A stretch of 64,000 nt of DNA from Homalodisca vitripennis (taxonomy: Eukaryota > Arthropoda > Insecta > Hemiptera > Cicadellidae). Under the pieces are notes generated by a model that saw nothing but the letters and a program-made list of their open reading frames with translations, did no database searches and was not told where the DNA came from. This document shows positions 1 through 8,639 of the stretch, one piece after another. The stretch spans positions 8,449,501 through 8,513,500 of the forward strand of contig NC_060207.1 of assembly GCF_021130785.1 (NCBI RefSeq), written 5' to 3'. Numbering within the stretch: position 1 is the stretch's first letter; the number at the start of each line of letters is the position of its first letter. Both the position numbers and the translations under genes were made by a program.

Positions 1-2
1 TG

Positions 3-506
3 CGGACCAACACATTCCGGACGAGGACAACAATTAACAGGGCATCCAAGACGGAAGTCACTCTTTGCCGGCTATGTCACCTGAAGCCGGAGACCCTTGG
101 TCACGTCATCGGGGTGTGCTCGGCCGGACAGCGGGCCAGAATTGAGCGCCACAACTGGACGTGGGTACTATAGAAGACACCTGCAAGAAATGGGGAATGG
201 ACCGTTGCTCGAGAGCAAGAGTTCAACATCAATGGGAAGCGACTTAGATTGGACCTCGTCGTAAAACAACAGGACCGGATTCTGATCGCTGACGTCACAC
301 TGCCCTACGAAAACGGCCTATCGCTATCAGCAGGGGCGTTGAAGAAAGTAACGACCTGCCAGCCGCTGCTCCCCACGATCTAGCGCGAGCTCCAGATCAC
401 GACGGGAAAAGTGGTCCCCGTGGCCGTTGGCGCTCGAGGGTTAGTCCCGCAGGCGACAGTCACTGGCCTGAAGCTGGGGGTCGTTGATCGCCGATCCGTT
501 TCCTAG
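3..506 (+). pseudogene. R2-like retrotransposon ORF2, C-terminal fragment (zinc knuckle + endonuclease)
   Basis: This is the downstream end of a non-LTR retrotransposon ORF2; its 5' part lies outside the window. Frame 3 reads RTNTF, then a CCHC knuckle (Cys codons at 66 and 117, spacing CX2CX8HX4C, with PETLGHVIG inside), then RARIERHN. After a stop near 174 the reading continues in another frame from 222 with RLRLDLV and, 14 residues on, ADVTLPYE, matching the two acidic positions of the R2-type restriction-like endonuclease (PD...D). It ends with the conserved VVPVAVGARG block and a stop at 504-506. In the family this endonuclease nicks the target DNA to prime reverse transcription. A frameshift and an in-frame stop near 379 make it a pseudogene. 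A second relative of the same block lies at 5543-5733. R2-like assignment is strong; the exact clade is not resolved. Confidence 0.75.
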
Positions 507-939
507 ACTTCAATCTGCTGGCGCTATTGACTTCGATTGACATCTGTCGGGGTCAGTTAGACTATAGATAGCAGTATGCAAAAGAAGAAAAAAAGAAGAT
601 CAACAGAGAACATGCAGCGTGCAAACTTTGCCAAAACACGACATACAAGAGAGAGGAAAAGTCACAGGAAGCGGCCGCACCACCGCCCAGAATGAAAATT
701 GGGTTGGCAACTTTAAATTCCGTTAAAAACTGGTAAAAAGCTAAAAACCATTTTAGATATGTTGTGCAGGCCACTACTGTACTTTGGGAGGGTTTTGACT
801 ACTGTACTTGTATTCTTAGGACACCACCACCTCCCTATAAGAGAACTGGAATTTCCATGAGTCGTTCCGCCGGAACGTCTCGCAAAAACCCGAGATGCAT
901 ATCGGTTAAACTTTTTTAAATATTTTCGACAAAATGAAC
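507..939 (+). other. 3' UTR-like tail and spacer between two retroelement pieces
   Basis: No coding potential is seen. An A-rich stretch at 579-600 could mark the 3' end of the upstream retroelement. Around 865-880 there is a short GTTCCGCCGGAAC palindrome, which could belong to the structured 5' leader of the downstream element. The exact boundary between the two elements cannot be placed by eye. Confidence 0.3.
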
Positions 940-1740
940 ACGGATTATTGTGTATTGCAATGTTGAAAGAATAAAAAAGCTCTTGTAGATCTTTCTAAAA
1001 ATAATATTTACCGAGATATGGGCGTTCAAAGAGAATCTGGACTTAGAAAAAAGTCGGGAATTAATTCATATAAAATAACCTATCTGAGGTGTGTACGGGC
1101 ATTATTTAAGCATATTCGGTTTCTTGTAGTTTAGCCGTAAAAACTTTTATTTACCGAGATACAGCCGATCAAAGCGGAATCGGGACTTTTTTCCGGAGAT
1201 TCTTCATATCGGTTTGATTCCGGGGTGAAAAACTCGTATAAGTTTAGAAGAAAGTTTTCAAATCATAAAATGAAATTACCGTGTTACCGAGGTGCAGCAG
1301 TCGGAATTTGACTTTTAAGATTTTTTTAAGTAACGAGACTGAAAATTTCACGTTTCGGCACCAAAGAGGGGAGCTTCTCGGAAGTGCACGTCGGTTTGGG
1401 AAATTTGGGTTTTCTCGGAAATTCCATTAAGTGGACAAAACTTTAGTCACGTCTAGAATGGATTTTGTATGTCCGTTGGCGGTGTTTAGAAAAAAATCTG
1501 TTGACGGGTTTTTTTAACAGGGGTTGGAACGCGACCTAACACGGTCAGATTCCGGCCGGTCGAGGTTCATATTGGCTTGCAAAAGTGCGGAAAACCGGAG
1601 TTTAGCCCATTTTCCGGGCAAGAAGACAATGTTCCCGGGCCGAAACATGTCTTGGTGATTTTTCGTAAAAATTATATTTTTCGAGTTGCAGACTCCAAGA
1701 CGTTTGTGCAAATTTTCGGGTGCATTCTGCAACTGCAAAA
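940..1740 (+). repeat. Degenerate repeats in the retroelement leader
   Basis: A motif of the form TTTACCGAGATayrGscGwTCAAAGnGAATCnGGACTT recurs loosely at about 1008, 1151, 1282 and 1672. Each copy is preceded by a CTTGTAGnTTT...TAAAAA-type stretch. Spacing is irregular, about 130-150 bp for the first three, and copies are diverged. Such subrepeats are typical of retroelement 5' leaders, and this block sits 1-1.7 kb upstream of the ORF1 start. That it belongs to the same element is inference. Confidence 0.4.
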
Positions 1741-2691
1741 TCCAAGTGTGTGGCCCTGGTTTCTGTCTCGGAGCGATCTGTTTCCTAGGTTGATGGTGTT
1801 TCTCTTTTTCTGAATTAAAGGTTAGAATTTTGGACTTTTTTGTAGAGTTATTTCTCCTTCTGGGGGTGACTTGGGCTTTTCTCCTTTTTGGAACCTGTAG
1901 TAATGACTTTTTTCTAATTTATATTAAAGTTTGGGGTTTCAAGTCCAGTAGTTATTTTGGGGTCACTTTAAAAGTTTCAACTTTGTTCCACAACAACTTT
2001 TGTATTTTTGAGGTTAGCACCCTATAAACTTATAGAGGGGTTATTGCTTATGTCTAAAAAAATCTATTTTATTTAGTGTAAATGTTGAGAACTTTTTCTG
2101 TACTTATTGGTATAGAAAAAGTCAGTTTTTAAAGTATTCTTTACTTGTAATTTCTTTGGGGGTCTTTTTGTAGTGGAGGGTGTTTGTCACCTCTATTGAG
2201 CGCCTTCCTGCCAAGTAGTTTATTTATTACTCTTAGTTTTCTACTTATTAAGCTTTTTGTGTTTTAAGAACAAACGCTCCCTACTCTGTCCCTTTGAGTT
2301 TGAGGGGTTGTTGCTTGGTAGGCTGGTGGTAGACCGTGTCTTACAACTACCATAAAGTTTGTCAGCCCTTCGGCCGGTAAATTGTTTTTAGGGCGTCTTT
2401 TTCGTGCTTTGTCTTTTGCTGGCACAGCTTCGTCGCGGGGTGGTGGAATTTTGCTCATTCCGGTGCCAATCGGTCCGGGGGGGAACCCTCGGTGATTTCT
2501 TCATATCTTTTTGCCTGGTATTTTTTGTTTGTTTTAGCCCAATTTTTTGTTCTGCTTTCTTTTTTGGTCACTGTGCTCACTGGGGATTTTTTCCGACACT
2601 TTTGCTCCATCTGTGGGGTGGACCCGCTGTTTCCGCTTTCCTCTTTTGACTGCTGGAGGTCGTTTTGTGGTATTTGATCTTCACGGGAGCT
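1741..2691 (+). other. T-rich probable 5' leader of the two-ORF retroelement
   Basis: A strongly T-rich sense strand runs directly up to the ORF1 start at 2692. The short open frames here are low-complexity (Phe/Leu/Cys-rich) and I do not regard them as genes. Position and the lack of any other feature suggest 5' UTR. No rRNA gene sequence was recognised, so there is no sign of the 28S insertion site used by classical R2. Confidence 0.3.
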
Positions 2692-3998
2692 ATGTCTGCG
2701 CCCGGTAGCGGCAAGAAGGATTCTGATGCCTTCAAGACGTCAGGACTGAGGAGGTCTCCGCCTGGTTCGGCTCCAACGAGGCCAGTTAGTGAACGGCCTC
2801 CAGACTTTCGGTCTCTGCCTTTGCCGCTGTCTAGAACTGATTCGAGCGACAGTGTGGCCTCTGTTTCTTCTAAGCAGCGTACGGAGGATGAGAGTGCGGC
2901 AGACGCTGGAGAAGCGTGTTCGTGGGGTTGTCAGGTTGGAGGCAATGTTGAAGAGGCTTTGGGTGTTGTTGAGATAAATACTGCGAAAATGAGTAAGGCT
3001 AATAATGTGGCTACGTTGAGGGATTCCATTTTGGAGCTCGAGAGAGAGATCGCCAAACAGCGTGCTGATGTTGCATATCTGCGTGGAAGGGTCGACGAGC
3101 GGTCTTCTATCATTGGTTACTGTCGGAGCGTGATGGCGCTTCAGAGAGACGCTGAAATATCCTGTGCGTGAGGCCATCCCTGAGAGGGCTCCTTCGTGGC
3201 CTGAGGTTGCTAAGTCATCTCTATCTGCGGTGGTTACTGTTAGGAGTTGGGCCAAGGATCTCACTAAGGCCGTGAACCCCACTATATTTATCAAGCCGGC
3301 TGAGGGGAAGAGGGCTGTCAAGGACATCCACAAGGACGTCTTTGCCTCCCTCATCCCGATAGCTGAGGGGCTCAAAATCCGTAATCTTTGAGCTGCTGGT
3401 GGCGGGAGGATGGCTATTGAAGCTGGAGACTGGGGGACCGTCCCCAAAATTAAGATAATTCGGGCACTTGCTGACAAGGGTCTTAATGTCTCTGACAGCA
3501 CTAAAGTGACGCCTCGTTTGATTGACTATGATGTCGATAGTTCTCTATCCGATGAGGAGTTTGTCCCTGCGGTCTTTGACCAAAATGAATAGGTTGGCGC
3601 TGATTCCCTGGAGCTCTGTAAAAGCGAGTTTAATCTTTAAGAAGGGCAAGAGGAGTGGTCCGAAACACCACTTTGTTATGAAGGTCTCTCCCTCTGTCTG
3701 AAAGACTCTTGTTGGCTGCGGTAGATTGTTCGTATCGTGGTACTCCTGCAAGGTTGAGGACTTTGTGGGGCTATCACGGTGTTTTAAGTGCCAGGAGTTC
3801 GGCCACGTCTCCAAGTTCTGTAGGGGCAAGGAAGTGTGTAGGCATTGTGGGGTGGGTGGTCATTCCCATGAGGCTCTCTCTGATAGGGCCAAGCAAGCTG
3901 TGTGTGTTCCTGTAAGGCTAGACGCCTTCGCCACAATCATGCACCGGGGTCTTCTTCGTGGGGTGGACGCACTAATGAAGTGGATCAATTATGGTTGA
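2692..3998 (+). pseudogene. Gag-like ORF1 of the non-LTR retrotransposon
   Basis: In the family this protein binds element RNA and helps form the ribonucleoprotein. The chosen start is the ATG at 2692 (MSAPGSGKK). Segment one (2692-3171) is Ser/Pro-rich and then has a heptad-like stretch (ILELEREIAKQRADVAYL) suggesting a coiled coil. Segment two (about 3164-3592, another frame) contains IKIIRALADKGLNVSD and KVTPRLIDYDVD...FDQN, matching the RRM-like middle of insect Gag proteins; it holds a stop at 3389-3391. Segment three (3594-3998) has HHFVMKVSPSV, a stop, SWYSCKVEDFV, then a perfect CCHC knuckle CFKCQEFGHVSKFC (3780-3821) and a second one, CRHCGVGGHSHEA, whose last Cys is lost. It ends DALMKWINYG, a typical Gag C-terminus. 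Two frameshifts and at least two stops show it is not functional. Confidence 0.75.
3991..3998 (+). promoter_or_regulatory. Stop-start overlap ATGGTTGA between ORF1 and ORF2
   Basis: The ATG at 3991-3993 opens the ORF2 frame (MVDPNRDVV) while the ORF1 frame ends with TGA at 3996-3998. Overlaps of this kind are used in other non-LTR elements for termination-reinitiation translation of ORF2. That it served this role here is inference. It is the main evidence that the two ORFs belong to one element. Confidence 0.5.
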
Positions 3999-4430
3999 TC
4001 CCAATAGGGATGTGGTTGCTGGTGAAACAGGTTTTTTGGCGGATTTGATCGTGTTGGTTATGTTTTCACTGTCCCGTGGAGACCTTCCACGTGTGGTAGT
4101 TCTCTTCACTGGTTTGAGCGGCCCGTTTGATTGCAAGACACTATGCTGAGCAGCATCTTGGGGTCCCGGTCTCCTTCCGGTGTGGCAATTGCTCGCACAC
4201 GTTTGGTGGCGTCCATGCATCTCTTTGCCATCTGGGTCGTTGCAGTGGTCCTGTGGAGGTTGGTGATGGTGACTATTTTTGTACTGAGTGTGGTAGGAGT
4301 TTTAATTCCCAAATAGGCTTATAGCAGCATAAGCGGCATAGGCATTCCGTGGTTAGGAATATCGAGAAAATGGCGCCTCTGCAACGCCCAGATTGGCCAT
4401 TGGGACACAGTGGTGGAAGATGATACTTTG

Positions 4431-4446
4431 CGGCTAATCGGCTAAT
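4431..4446 (+). repeat. 8-bp microduplication breaking the Myb-like region
   Basis: CGGCTAAT occurs twice in direct succession. Reading before it (WDTVVEDDTLRL) and after it (LIHELGGAPPLGRY) are in different frames, so removing one copy reconnects the domain. It looks like a slippage mutation after the element died. Confidence 0.7.
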
Positions 4447-5828
4447 TCATGAGTTGGGCGGTGCTCCGCCTCTTGGTCGATATGCTGCTGCACTCGTTCC
4501 GTCCTTTCCTGATAGGACTGCTCAACATATCAGAGACAAAGTGGCCTCTTTGGTTTGGTCTGGTCAGTTGAGGGCTGCTGGTAGGTGGTGGGGGGCTCGC
4601 TGATGTCCAGGTGTCTCCTCCTGCTCCTGAGGGCTTCCCTGGCGACAGGGTGGCCCCTGGAATTGAGGGTGGGGATATGAATGGGGGGTAGAGCACGGGG
4701 ATTAAAGAACTCAGGGAATACTGGTCATCTGAAGTTTCTAAAATTCTAGAGTGGATTGATGCATTCGTTGAGAGGATCAACAGATAGATTATTGGCTGAA
4801 TCTTGAGGCGGATCTATGCTTGTACCCAGGACGTTTATCGCAAATGTCCTGCTAGGTTGGTCGAGTGTGCTATGGCCGTGCTTCCGGTCTGTTCCATTGC
4901 TGACTCGCCTAACCCGCCTGCTGAGGAGGTCAGGGTGGTTTACTTTTCTCTGTGGGACTCCCCTGGTGTGAGTCGTTTTGATCCGCCTCCTGGTAATGAG
5001 GCCCACTGGATAGATCCAATCTTTTCGCGAGAGGTCAAGGCTCGCATTAGGGTCATAAGGCCCGGTGTGCCCCTGGTCCAGATTTTATACGAAAGAAGCA
5101 TCTTCTTGGCGTTCAAGGTATTGAAAATCTACTGGCAGGTCTGTTTATCTTCTTCTAGGTATAAGGTAATATCCTTCTGTTTGGTGCTCAAATTCCACGA
5201 ATATAATCCCCAAATCTGGGAAGGACCTGTCAGTGGCCTCTGGATGGCGGCAGATGACCGTCAGCTCGGCCCTTGCAAGGATGTTTTTCGCCCTCGTCAA
5301 GGCCCGTGTCCGGCGGGTGGTCCATCTATCTGTGAGGCAGAAGGGCTTCGTAGAGGGGAATAGTTGTTTCGACAGTGTTTTCCTCTTTCACAAATGTATC
5401 CGTAGGGGTAAATTGTCTTCTGTTGCGTGTGCTCAGCTTGACGTGAGCATGGCCTTCGATAGCGTTCCTCACGAGGCTATCTTCAGGTATAAGCTCGGCA
5501 ACACGTGGTTGTGGGCAGAGGAAGAGCTGTATCCAGGGGAAATGATCGATCTTATAAAAATACGCACTAATACCTTTCCTACGCGTGAATGTCTTGCCAG
5601 GGCATCTCCTGTAAATAACATCTTGTGCAGGAGGTATTCTGCCAAACCGGAAACTCTCGGACATATAATTGGCCAATGCCCTTCAAGTTGGGGGTCTAGA
5701 ATAGCGGGTCACATCCGCATCGGTAATTCATAGTCACGAGAGACAGAGTAAAACATTAGTATAGTGGATTATTTCTAGTATAATAATAAATAAAATGTAA
5801 TGAATTTTGAAATTTCATCTAAATATAA

Positions 5829-5851
5829 TGTGTGTGTGTGTGGTGTGGTGT

Positions 5852-5884
<33 letters not shown>

Positions 5885-5904
5885 ACGCGCGCGTGTGCGT
5901 GTGT
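5829..5904. repeat. (TG)n microsatellite
   Basis: Mostly TG dinucleotides with TGGTG interruptions at the left and a CACGCGCGCG segment at the right. Open frames over it are low-complexity and not genes. Confidence 0.95.
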
Positions 5905-8247
5905 ACTCTGTTCCTTTCCAAACAAGGTAGGAGTACACCACACCAGGTATCTCATAACAGGCTTTGCTGCGGTTGCATACAAAATTTCAATTATAAAGCT
6001 CATTTCTTTCTGACAGTTAAGCTACATAAGTTACTATGGAACGTGCTTTATCTTCATGTAATTAAATTAAATTTATTTCCAAATCGATAAGACCAAAAAT
6101 GTCGCTAATATTTTACCAAAGCTTACGGAGTTACTTAAAGCATAATCGGTTCAATGTTTTATTTTTGCAAAATCCTAGTTTGTGGCCAGACATAAATGAG
6201 AATTTCTGGTCCCTTGAGTGATATGCTTCGCTCACCCTCAGCCAATAAGTGACTCTATTACACATAGCTTTCCTTAATTTACAAATGTTTAGGTTGAATC
6301 GAGAAGCGAGACACAGTGTTACTGTTAATTACACCATTAAAATGAAAAGAAAAACCATTAAAGTTACAATGAGAACCTCATATGGTGTACCAACAGGACG
6401 AAACACTTGGGGTTGGATACCGCTGAGGTCGTAGCGATAAATACTCGATTTGCAAAGTTTATTATATTTTTAATTGTGGAAAATAAACATAAAGGCACTA
6501 CTTATAGATGTTAAAAATAAAATAATGTATTGCCACGTTGCTGCCAAATAGAGTGATAATGAACTAAATGATATGATGGGGGTGTGCCTCATGGTTCCAA
6601 TGTTCTATAGATATTTTGAATACAAACTTAATAATTATTAAAAATTAAAAATTGACTTCCCATCACGTTGATGTCGACTCACAAGCGCGGGCGTCAGCAT
6701 TTTGGCGCGCCATTGCAGCTGTAGTAGGAAAAAATGAAGATTAGTTGATTAAGTCTAAATCATGAATGGTGGAAGCACTCGAAGTTAAAATAAGAGACTC
6801 AAAATTAAAATCAGAGACTCTAGTTGAAATAAGAGATTAAGTTATGAAAAGTCTTAAAACTCGTGACAACGTGGTCTCGTCAGAAGGACATCACCACACT
6901 ATTATCAATATTAATTTTCCAAATAAAACATAAACCAAGGTAAGTTACTTTACTATTTACAAATTTACTTTATGTTACATTCGAAATTAGATGTATCGCA
7001 TGAAAGGACTAATTTATAATACAAAAATCAAAATTTTACTTACTAACATGGCGCGCTAGATGTTTTTCGGCAGCAAGATGTTCAGATACAAATTTCTCGA
7101 GAGAAAACATTAATACGCGTGCCAATTATATTATTATCCGCCAAGAATTTAGATCCAAGAACATCGGATGTAAATTATATTAATCAGTAACGAGTAACAG
7201 TGTTGCCAATATATGCATTTTATAAAATACAACTAAATAACGTAAAATTGTTGAAGGAGATACTACAACAGTTATATGTATAATAAATGCATTGATGATA
7301 CGGACAAGTTTTACTAGTTGATCAGAAAGGGAATAACAAACTATAACTACTACAATTGGTAAAACAAGGGCTACTGATGAGGTATTGAAATTTACCAAGT
7401 GATTACAATAACACCTAAATAATATAACGATGGTTGTCATTTAATAGAATAAAATATTTGACCAGCATGACGACAGCCATAACGATTTAAGGGACGCAAT
7501 CAGTGTCAGCGTCGTGAAAGCATGATGGAGGGTGTTGGCGGAGTGGAGAGGGTGGTGGTGTCGTGGTTGGTGAGGGGGAGGGGGGGAGAGAGCTGATAGC
7601 GTCAGATAAACAAATGATGTAGCGGGAGACTGTGGCACGATATAGTCTGCATACCAGAACACCCCCACACTGCACACACTGCCTACCACAAGCGTTAGGA
7701 ATGTTCGTATGAGACATAAATCTCATAGTTTTAACTCGTAGTTTTACAGCTATGAAGCTTTCTACAACTAACAGGGTTGCAAAAACACACGTTATTAAAT
7801 AAACTATATTGGATCTTTTAAAAACGTTGTATAGAGAAGGAGAACGGTTCTTAACCTCAATAATCAAAAATCATTTACCAGTTGTCGTCATTGTCTGAGT
7901 TATGGCTAGAATATGAACATCCGGTTTCACACATTTATAATATGTTATTGAGCGTGAACTTTGACAACACATTTTAAACTTTTTCGAAATTTTCCCCCTC
8001 AAATTAAAAACTAAGAATATGTGATGAACGGTATTGTTTGTCACTTGTTGCTTTTTATGTAAGTGTAAACTTATGACTTCCCGTTTTTGATACCTGAAGA
8101 AGAGAAAACATTCCAACCTTCGAAACTTTGTGCTATACTTTTGTAACGCAGGCAAGTGCCCAAACATCTGTTATCATTGACATAATAAAATTCTTGAATT
8201 ATTTCATAAACATAACGTAGAAATAGTACAATTTTTTATAACTATTT
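5905..8247. other. A+T-rich region without a recognisable gene
   Basis: No coding frame with convincing composition is seen. The minus-strand frame around 7487-7867 has a Pro/Ser-rich patch produced by a G-rich stretch near 7550-7590 and is probably spurious. A CTGAAGA...CGAAAC motif lies at 8094-8126, similar to one at 34971. A copy of a dispersed repeat lies at 6187-6250. Confidence 0.4.
6187..6250 (+). repeat. Fragment of dispersed repeat family A
   Basis: It contains GAGTGATATGCTTCGCTCACC followed by CTCAGCCAATAAG, close to CTAGGAGTGATAGGCTTCGC then TAACGCTCAGC at 51270-51300 and related text near 57070-57110. The family appears about five times in the window, always on the same strand. 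It is likely the conserved end of an unidentified transposon. Confidence 0.45.
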
Positions 8248-8446
8248 CTTTGTCCAATGCAGATTTTGCCCTCGCTGTGGAAAAACATACTTAGTCATTA
8301 GATGTTTAACAGAAAATGTCTATTAGAAAATGTCCTATTAGAAAAATCATTGACTATGTCTTTGTCCAATGCAGATTTTGCCCTCGCTGTGGAAAAACAT
8401 ACTTAGTCATTAGATGTTTAACAGAAAAATCTATTAGAAAATGTCC
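8248..8446 (+). repeat. Two-copy tandem duplication, 112-bp period
   Basis: A stretch beginning CTTTGTCCAATGCAGATTTT (8248) is repeated at 8360 almost unchanged for about 87 bp. One frame through the second copy reads FCPRCGKTYLVIRCL with a CxxC, but there is no second metal-binding half, so I do not call a protein. Confidence 0.8.
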
Positions 8447-8639
8447 TACAATCACAAATCTCGTAAAACATCACAGATACAGCTATTTCTATACAAATAA
8501 TGTTTAGGAATAAATGCAATTATTCCCCTTCACTATCACCCTTCTTATTGCCAGATTAGAGATAAATCTCTAGGTCCGATAAACTTAAGGTTGGGAAATA
8601 AACTTGTGAACTGTCGATGTATGAATCTACAAACTGATG

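Larger units (their letters stand above)
2692..5733 (+). mobile_element. Degenerate two-ORF R2-like non-LTR retrotransposon
   Basis: Two consecutive broken ORFs are seen. The first encodes a Gag-like protein of the kind found in R1/jockey-type elements. The second has the R2-type order: C2H2/CCHC fingers, Myb-like region, reverse transcriptase start, and C-terminal CCHC knuckle. The ORF1 stop overlaps an ATG opening ORF2, which argues for one element rather than two juxtaposed insertions. The copy is dead: at least two frameshifts in ORF1, several in ORF2, an internal deletion of most of the reverse transcriptase, and loss of the endonuclease at the 3' end, where A+T-rich unrelated DNA begins after 5733. 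The first 500 bases of the window hold the 3' end of a related copy in the same orientation. Confidence 0.75.
3991..5733 (+). pseudogene. R2-type ORF2 (zinc fingers, Myb-like, partial reverse transcriptase, zinc knuckle)
   Basis: Intact proteins of this type bind target DNA, nick it and reverse-transcribe the element RNA. Domains in order: a CCHC finger from Cys at 4181 (FRCGNCSHTF...HLGRC); a C2H2 finger from Cys at 4279 (CTECGRSFNSQIGL, a stop, then HKRHRH); a Myb-like block 4401-4560 (WDTVVEDDTLRL...LVPSFPDRTAQHIRDKVASLVW) broken by an 8-bp duplication; a linker with YRKCPARLVE (about 4830); and reverse transcriptase motifs 0 to A, 5197-5484 (IIPKSGKDLS, WRQMTVSSALARMF, RQKGFVEGNS, QLDVSMAFDSV with the motif A Asp at 5440). 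Motifs B-E, including the catalytic xADD, are absent: the text jumps to LIKIRTNTFPTRE and a knuckle from 5626 in which the second Cys is Tyr. The endonuclease is missing; a stop at 5731-5733 closes it. Confidence 0.75.

Noticed and set aside
1..5733. R2 insertion in a 28S rRNA gene
   Set aside because: No rRNA sequence is visible on either side.
7487..7867. 126-codon minus-strand frame with Pro-rich part
   Set aside because: The Pro-rich part comes from a simple GGT/GAG-rich stretch, and another minus-strand frame overlaps it; no family recognised.
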